Assembly: GCA_027443745.1 (NCBI GenBank)
Contig: DAIAZB010000541.1
Coordinates: forward strand, 1 to 8,494
DNA length: 8,494 nucleotides
Origin: Thiomonas sp.
Lineage (GTDB): Bacteria > Pseudomonadota > Gammaproteobacteria > Burkholderiales > Burkholderiaceae
Reading direction: 5' to 3'
The notes below the pieces were generated by a model. It did no database searches. It worked only from the letters and a program-made list of their open reading frames with translations, and had not been told where the DNA came from. Shown here in pieces: positions 5,009-8,494 of the stretch. Numbering within the stretch: the first letter of the stretch is position 1; every line of letters begins with the position of its first letter. Both the position numbers and the translations under genes were made by a program.

Positions 5009-7138
5009 TTAAAGCTTCGAGCTACTTGCTGGGGCGTGAATTTGTGCGAGCTTCAGAACCCGACTTGCTGCTTTCAGCGTCTCTGAGCGGTGTGAAAGCA
5101 CTATTCTCGTGAGTTTGAATTGTTCCACCAATGTGTTGACAATTCGTTCGTTCTCTAAATCCAAGTGACTGGTCGCTTCGTCCAGTACCAAGAACCGGGG
5201 TTTGCGGTAGAGCGCTCGCGCCAGCAGCACGCGCTGCTTCTGCCCGCCCGAGAGGCTGGAGCCCATATCGCCCACCAGTGTCTGATAACCCATTGGCATC
5301 GCCGCGATCTCGTCGTGGATGTGCGCCAGGCGCGCCATGGCTTCGACCTTCAGCGGTGTGGTCTCCGGGTCGAACAGGCTGATGTTGTCGGCAATGGACC
5401 CAGCGAACAGCTGGTCGTCCTGCATCACCGCTGCCACTTGGCTGCGGTAGCGCGCCAGCCCCAGCGTGCGAATGTCGATGCCGCCGTACAGGATCTGACC
5501 TGCGTTCGGCTCCAGCAGGCCCAGCACCAGTTTGGCCAGGGTCGTCTTGCCTGTTCCCGAGGGTGCGCTGATGGCCAGGCTCTCGCCCGGCGCGATGCTG
5601 AAGCTCAGATCCTGGATCACCCACGGCTCGCCATCGGCGTAGCGGAAGCTGAGGTTCCGCACCTCGAGCCGGGGCTCGGGGTTGGGGCCGGTGTAGGCGC
5701 CGTGAAGTTGGGCTTCGGGTTCTGTCAGCGCGATGTCGGCCACGCGCTCGGCGTGCAGGCCCAGCATCCGGAAGTCGTTCCAGTGGTCGATCAGATTGCC
5801 CGCGCGCTGGGTGAACAGGTCGGCATAGGCGACGAAGGCCACCAGCATGCCGACGCTGAATTCGCCGCGCAGCACCAGCAATGCCGCCAATCCGATCACC
5901 AGCACTCGCTGCGCGCCGAAAACCAGGCCGTTGCTCGCTTGGAAGGCGAGGGTCCAGCGCTGAATGGCGATTTCACGCTGGGTGGTGTCCACCAGCGTGT
6001 TGGCATAACGGGCACGGCGCTGGTCCTGCTGGTTGGCCAGCTTCAGCGCCTGCATGCCGCGGATCGATTCCAGCAGGTCGCTCTGCTGGCGCGCGGCATA
6101 GACCAGATGGTCTTCGGTGGCGCGCCGCAACGGACGGAAGATGCCCCAGCGCAGTGCGGCATAGAGTGCAAACGCGGCCAGCACCAAGCCGGTCAGCGGG
6201 ACGCTGTAGAACGCCATCACCACCAAGGTGATGATGGACATCAGCCCATCCAGCACCGCGCCGACGAACTGCGTGGTCAGGGTTTGCTGGATGGTCTGGA
6301 CCGAGCCGAAGCGCGAGACCACATCGCCGATGTGGCGCTTCTCGAAGAACGCCAGCGGCAGGTGCAGCAGGTGCCCGAACAGGTTGCCGATCCACTGCAC
6401 GCTGAGCGTGGCGCTGATCCAGACGATCGACCACGCGCGCATTGCGGTCACTGCAACCTGGAACACGGTCAGCAGCAGAAAGCCCAGCACCAACACGCCC
6501 AGCAGGCTGCCATCGTGGGTCACGAGCACCTGATCGATCACCCACTGCAGGTAGAACGGGCCGAGCAACACCAAGCCCTCTAGCGCCAAGGCCAGCAGCA
6601 GCACCTGAGTCAAGCCGCGCTTGAGGCCGTGGACATCGCCCATCAGCCCATTGATGGAGATGGGTTGGCGCGCTTTCTGCGGCTTGAAGACGGGCGCCGA
6701 CCACAGCTCCAGTGCCACGCCGGTGAAGTGCTTCGATGCCTCTTCCATGCGCATGCGGCGCACGCCCTGCGCCGGATCATGGATCACCAGAACCTTGGCC
6801 GTGGCCTGCTTCAGCACCACGAAGTGATTCAGATCCCAGTGCAGGATGCACGGCGTTCTCAGGTGCCGCAGGTGCTCCATCTCCACGCGCAGCGGGCGCG
6901 TGGCCAGATCCAGGCGCCCGGCGATGGCGATCAACTGGGTCAGCGTCATGCCCTTCAGCGACAACGACTCGCGCTGGCGCAGGCTGGGCAGGTCGAGGTC
7001 GTGGCCGTAAAAGCAACCGACCATGGCGACGGAGGCCAACCCGCATTCGGCGGCCTCGGTTTGCAGCAACATCGGCAGCCGTCGGCGACGGCCGAAACCG
7101 TGCCCGGGCATGGCCGGATCGGCGGCGGTTGCGCTCAT
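5009..7138 (-). CDS. Peptidase-containing ABC transporter (C39 peptidase, membrane domain, ATPase)
   Basis: Bacteriocin-type exporter that cuts double-glycine leaders on the cytoplasmic side and pumps the core peptide across the inner membrane. The 709 residues contain, in order: a C39 peptidase domain (about 20-150) with Gln26, catalytic Cys32 in QTEAAECGLAS, His105 in HWDLNHFVVL and Asp121 in IHDPAQG; an ABC membrane domain (about 165-450); and an ATPase (about 480-705) with Walker A APSGTGKT (525-532), signature LSGGQ (629-633), Walker B FLVLDEA (Asp653, Glu654) and H-loop His683. All key residues are present, so it should be active. ATG 7138 overlaps the stop of the adaptor gene as ATGA, implying coupled translation. 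The last 48 codons or so (5012 to about 5155), just after the SHLD D-loop, switch to low GC and use codons such as AGA and ATA, unlike the rest of the gene. The two precursors lie immediately downstream. Confidence 0.95.
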   Translation of the reverse strand: MSATAADPAMPGHGFGRRRRLPMLLQTEAAECGLASVAMVGCFYGHDLDLPSLRQRESLSLKGMTLTQLIAIAGRLDLATRPLRVEMEHLRHLRTPCILHWDLNHFVVLKQATAKVLVIHDPAQGVRRMRMEEASKHFTGVALELWSAPVFKPQKARQPISINGLMGDVHGLKRGLTQVLLLALALEGLVLLGPFYLQWVIDQVLVTHDGSLLGVLVLGFLLLTVFQVAVTAMRAWSIVWISATLSVQWIGNLFGHLLHLPLAFFEKRHIGDVVSRFGSVQTIQQTLTTQFVGAVLDGLMSIITLVVMAFYSVPLTGLVLAAFALYAALRWGIFRPLRRATEDHLVYAARQQSDLLESIRGMQALKLANQQDQRRARYANTLVDTTQREIAIQRWTLAFQASNGLVFGAQRVLVIGLAALLVLRGEFSVGMLVAFVAYADLFTQRAGNLIDHWNDFRMLGLHAERVADIALTEPEAQLHGAYTGPNPEPRLEVRNLSFRYADGEPWVIQDLSFSIAPGESLAISAPSGTGKTTLAKLVLGLLEPNAGQILYGGIDIRTLGLARYRSQVAAVMQDDQLFAGSIADNISLFDPETTPLKVEAMARLAHIHDEIAAMPMGYQTLVGDMGSSLSGGQKQRVLLARALYRKPRFLVLDEATSHLDLENERIVNTLVEQFKLTRIVLSHRSETLKAASRVLKLAQIHAPASSSKL

Positions 7139-7767
7139 GGCGTCGGGACGCCCGCGTGGCGCGGCGACGTGTGCGGCACCTTGGAATGTGCGGCGGACGG
7201 GTCATCGCCCTGCACCAACCACGCCAGCAGGCGTCGGCGCGGCAGCACGATCTGCCCGCGCAGCACGATGCCCGGCTTCAGCGTGGCGCCGTGCGTGCCG
7301 CGCGCCGCAGGGGGCAACAGGCGCACCGCCACGCGATAGAACGCAGCGCCGTGTGCCGTGCCCGGCGCGGACGCATCGGCGCCGACGACCGGCACCGGAT
7401 CGATGCGCGCCACCGTGCCCCGTTGGCGCAAGTCCGTGTACGGATACACGTCATAGCGCAGCCGCACCGGCAGACCGGGTCGCACGGCGGCGATGGCGCC
7501 GGCCGGGACGAGCAGTTGGGCGTCGAGCGCTGGGCTCGCGGGCGATGCCGCGGCGATCAGCACGCCTTGCGCCTGAATGCGCGGCGTGTAGTGGGCGAAC
7601 CAGAGAAACGCGAACAAGGCCGCGACCAGCGCCGTCGCCGTGGCGGCGACCAGCCAGTGCGCCAGCGGCGTGTTGATCAGGATGCGCCCCAATAGCGCCT
7701 GACGCTGCGCTTCCAACGCTTCGGGCCGAAACAGGCGAAACCCCTCTGCCGTACTCGCCGCACTCAT
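7135..7767 (-). CDS. Compact HlyD-type periplasmic adaptor of the C39 exporter
   Basis: Adaptor expected to link the C39 ABC transporter to an outer-membrane channel. Seen in 210 residues: a cytoplasmic N-terminus (FRLFRPEALEAQRQALLGRI), one membrane helix (about 34-58, ending AFLWFAHYTPRIQAQGVL), then directly a beta-rich membrane-proximal region with LLVPAGAIAAVRPGLPVRLRY, YPYTDLRQRGTVARID and LKPGIVLRGQIVLPRRRLLAW. Adaptors of this type are usually about 400 residues; the first barrel strands, lipoyl half-motifs and long coiled-coil hairpin between GVL and LLVP seem absent, replaced by an Ala/Ser/Pro-rich bridge. It is in frame and uninterrupted, so either a functional minimal form or an in-frame deletion. 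Start: ATG 7767 has AGGGA (7775-7779) at 7 bases; an extension to 7827 uses TTG and has no family-like residues. The stop overlaps the transporter start by 4 bases. GC-rich. Confidence 0.8.
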   Translation of the reverse strand: MSAASTAEGFRLFRPEALEAQRQALLGRILINTPLAHWLVAATATALVAALFAFLWFAHYTPRIQAQGVLIAAASPASPALDAQLLVPAGAIAAVRPGLPVRLRYDVYPYTDLRQRGTVARIDPVPVVGADASAPGTAHGAAFYRVAVRLLPPAARGTHGATLKPGIVLRGQIVLPRRRLLAWLVQGDDPSAAHSKVPHTSPRHAGVPTP

Positions 7768-8103
7768 CCGAGAGTCCCTGCGCAAGTAGTCGTGCGGAGC
7801 TACATTCCCCCACCCTTGGCTACACAACCACCACCCGAAGTCATACGATCACGTGAGGCTGATGGCCGAACGATGGTTGGCGCACATGCCAGTGCCGTGC
7901 AGCAAGGCCGCACGCTGTTCATCACGACATGAGGTCAACCGCCTTCTGCGAGATTCGGGCACAGTGCTGCAGAGCCGTGCTCAACCCGATCTTTTGATGC
8001 TCTACAAAGAATCTGCCGGCCGACGCCGCATGGCGCGCAAGGCTGGCGCGATCCGGCGCGTCGAAATTCACCGGATGCGTCGCCGACGGTGCAAGGCTAT
8101 TGC
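7768..8103. other. Intergenic region between hutU and the export operon
   Basis: No gene is supported. A 61-codon minus-strand frame (8107 to 7922) starts with a GTG overlapping the hutU stop as GTGA, which would suit translational coupling, but its product matches nothing I know and its third-position GC is only moderate. The promoter of the export operon probably lies here, yet I see no good -35/-10 pair. An 8-bp palindrome TCACGTGA lies at 7849-7856, and a 6-bp stem ATCCGG/CCGGAT after hutU is too loose to call a terminator. Confidence 0.5.
7775..7779 (-). promoter_or_regulatory. Ribosome binding site for the compact adaptor
   Basis: AGGGA 7 bases before ATG 7767; it fixes MSAAST as the start in preference to the upstream in-frame TTG at 7827. 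Confidence 0.55.
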
Positions 8104-8494
8104 TCACACCATCGGCAGCTGCAACCCCTGCTCTTTCGCGCAGGCGATGGCATCGGGATAACCGGCGTCCGCGTGGCGCATGACGCCGGTGCCGGGGTCG
8201 TTCCAGAGGACGCGCGCGATGCGCGCATCGGCCTCTGCCGTGCCGTCGCAGACGATCACCACGCCGGCGTGCTGGGCATAGCCCATGCCGACACCGCCGC
8301 CGTGATGAAAACTGACCCAGCTCGCGCCGCTGACGGCATTCAGCAGGCAGTTGAGGATCGGCCAGTCGCTGACCGCATCCGAACCATCGCGCATGGCCTC
8401 GGTCTCGCGGTTGGGACTGGCCACGCTGCCGGAATCCAGATGGTCGCGACCGATCACGATCGGCGCCTTCAATTCACCCGTGCGTACCATTTCA
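8104..8494 (-). CDS. hutU: Urocanate hydratase, C-terminal part
   Basis: Catalyses the second step of histidine breakdown, hydration of urocanate to 4-imidazolone-5-propionate, using tightly bound NAD+ in the cytoplasm. The visible 129 or so residues match the C-terminal region of HutU closely: [71 protein letters not shown] and the end EQGLQLPMV. The frame is open through the right edge (GAA before the ATG at 8490), so that ATG is internal and about three quarters of the usual 550-560 residues lie outside the window. It is a housekeeping flank and marks the genomic site of the peptide cluster. Confidence 0.95.
   Translation of the reverse strand, partial: EMVRTGELKAPIVIGRDHLDSGSVASPNRETEAMRDGSDAVSDWPILNCLLNAVSGASWVSFHHGGGVGMGYAQHAGVVIVCDGTAEADARIARVLWNDPGTGVMRHADAGYPDAIACAKEQGLQLPMV

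Larger units (their letters stand above)
3125..5158. other. Low-GC cassette, probably acquired or recombined
   Basis: Hand counts over 60-base lines give 39/60 G+C at 3061-3120, 28/60 at 3121-3180, 24/60 at 3841-3900, 21/60 at 4201-4260, 22/60 at 5101-5160 and 42/60 at 5221-5280. The low-GC block holds the small lipoprotein, the ligase, both precursors and the 3' end of the transporter gene. I found no transposase, integrase or flanking repeats, so homologous exchange is more likely than a self-mobile element. Edges are approximate. Confidence 0.6.

Noticed and set aside
5165..6583. 472-codon plus-strand frame opposite the C39 transporter
   Set aside because: The opposite strand has intact peptidase and ATPase motifs; this frame is a compositional shadow.
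7922..8107. 61-codon frame whose GTG overlaps the hutU stop
   Set aside because: The overlap is suggestive, but there is no recognised family, no ribosome binding site of note and only moderate codon bias. Mentioned in the intergenic entry only.
1..8494. CRISPR array, tRNA, rRNA, transposase or integrase
   Set aside because: No repeat-spacer pattern, no cloverleaf or rRNA-like stretch and no recombinase motifs were seen on either strand.

Overview
The window looks like a chromosomal segment of a high-GC gammaproteobacterium. A member of the Xanthomonadales/Lysobacterales is my best guess, from the GC-rich codon use, the hutU-type flank and the style of the exporter genes, but no marker here fixes the genus. 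Every gene I support is on the minus strand, so transcription runs right to left.

Right edge (8494 to 8104): the C-terminal end of urocanate hydratase (hutU, histidine utilisation), entering from outside the window. About 335 bases with no convincing gene follow. Next comes an export operon: a very short HlyD-type periplasmic adaptor (7767 to 7135), overlapping by 4 bases the gene for a C39-peptidase-containing ABC transporter (7138 to 5009).

Centre (about 5155 to 3125): a block of clearly lower GC (roughly 35-50% against 60-70% on both sides). It carries two short, previously easy-to-miss precursor peptide genes (4890-4729 and 4651-4484), an ATP-grasp peptide ligase of the graspetide (MvdC/MvdD, microviridin-like) family (4419 to 3298) and a tiny lipoprotein (3242 to 3126). 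The two precursors share a leader (PVGF at the front, a double-glycine-type site at the end, identical spacing) and have different cores rich in Ser/Thr/Lys and Asp/Glu. The simple reading is a ribosomally made, side-chain cross-linked peptide pair: the ATP-grasp enzyme forms ester or amide links in the cores, and the C39 transporter removes the leaders and exports the products through the adaptor. A 9-bp GC-rich hairpin between the second precursor and the ligase could lower ligase expression relative to precursor.

Left part (2939 to 1): an 816-residue MacB/FtsX-type ABC permease, followed by a MacA/HlyD-type adaptor whose reading frame is broken by an in-frame TAG near the left edge. These may form a second efflux or self-protection system, but the ATPase subunit is not in the window and the link to the peptide is only positional.

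Most notable points: a graspetide pathway with bacteriocin-type double-glycine leaders, two precursors of different core design, an apparent acquired cassette whose right junction lies inside the transporter gene, and an adaptor that seems to lack its coiled-coil hairpin.
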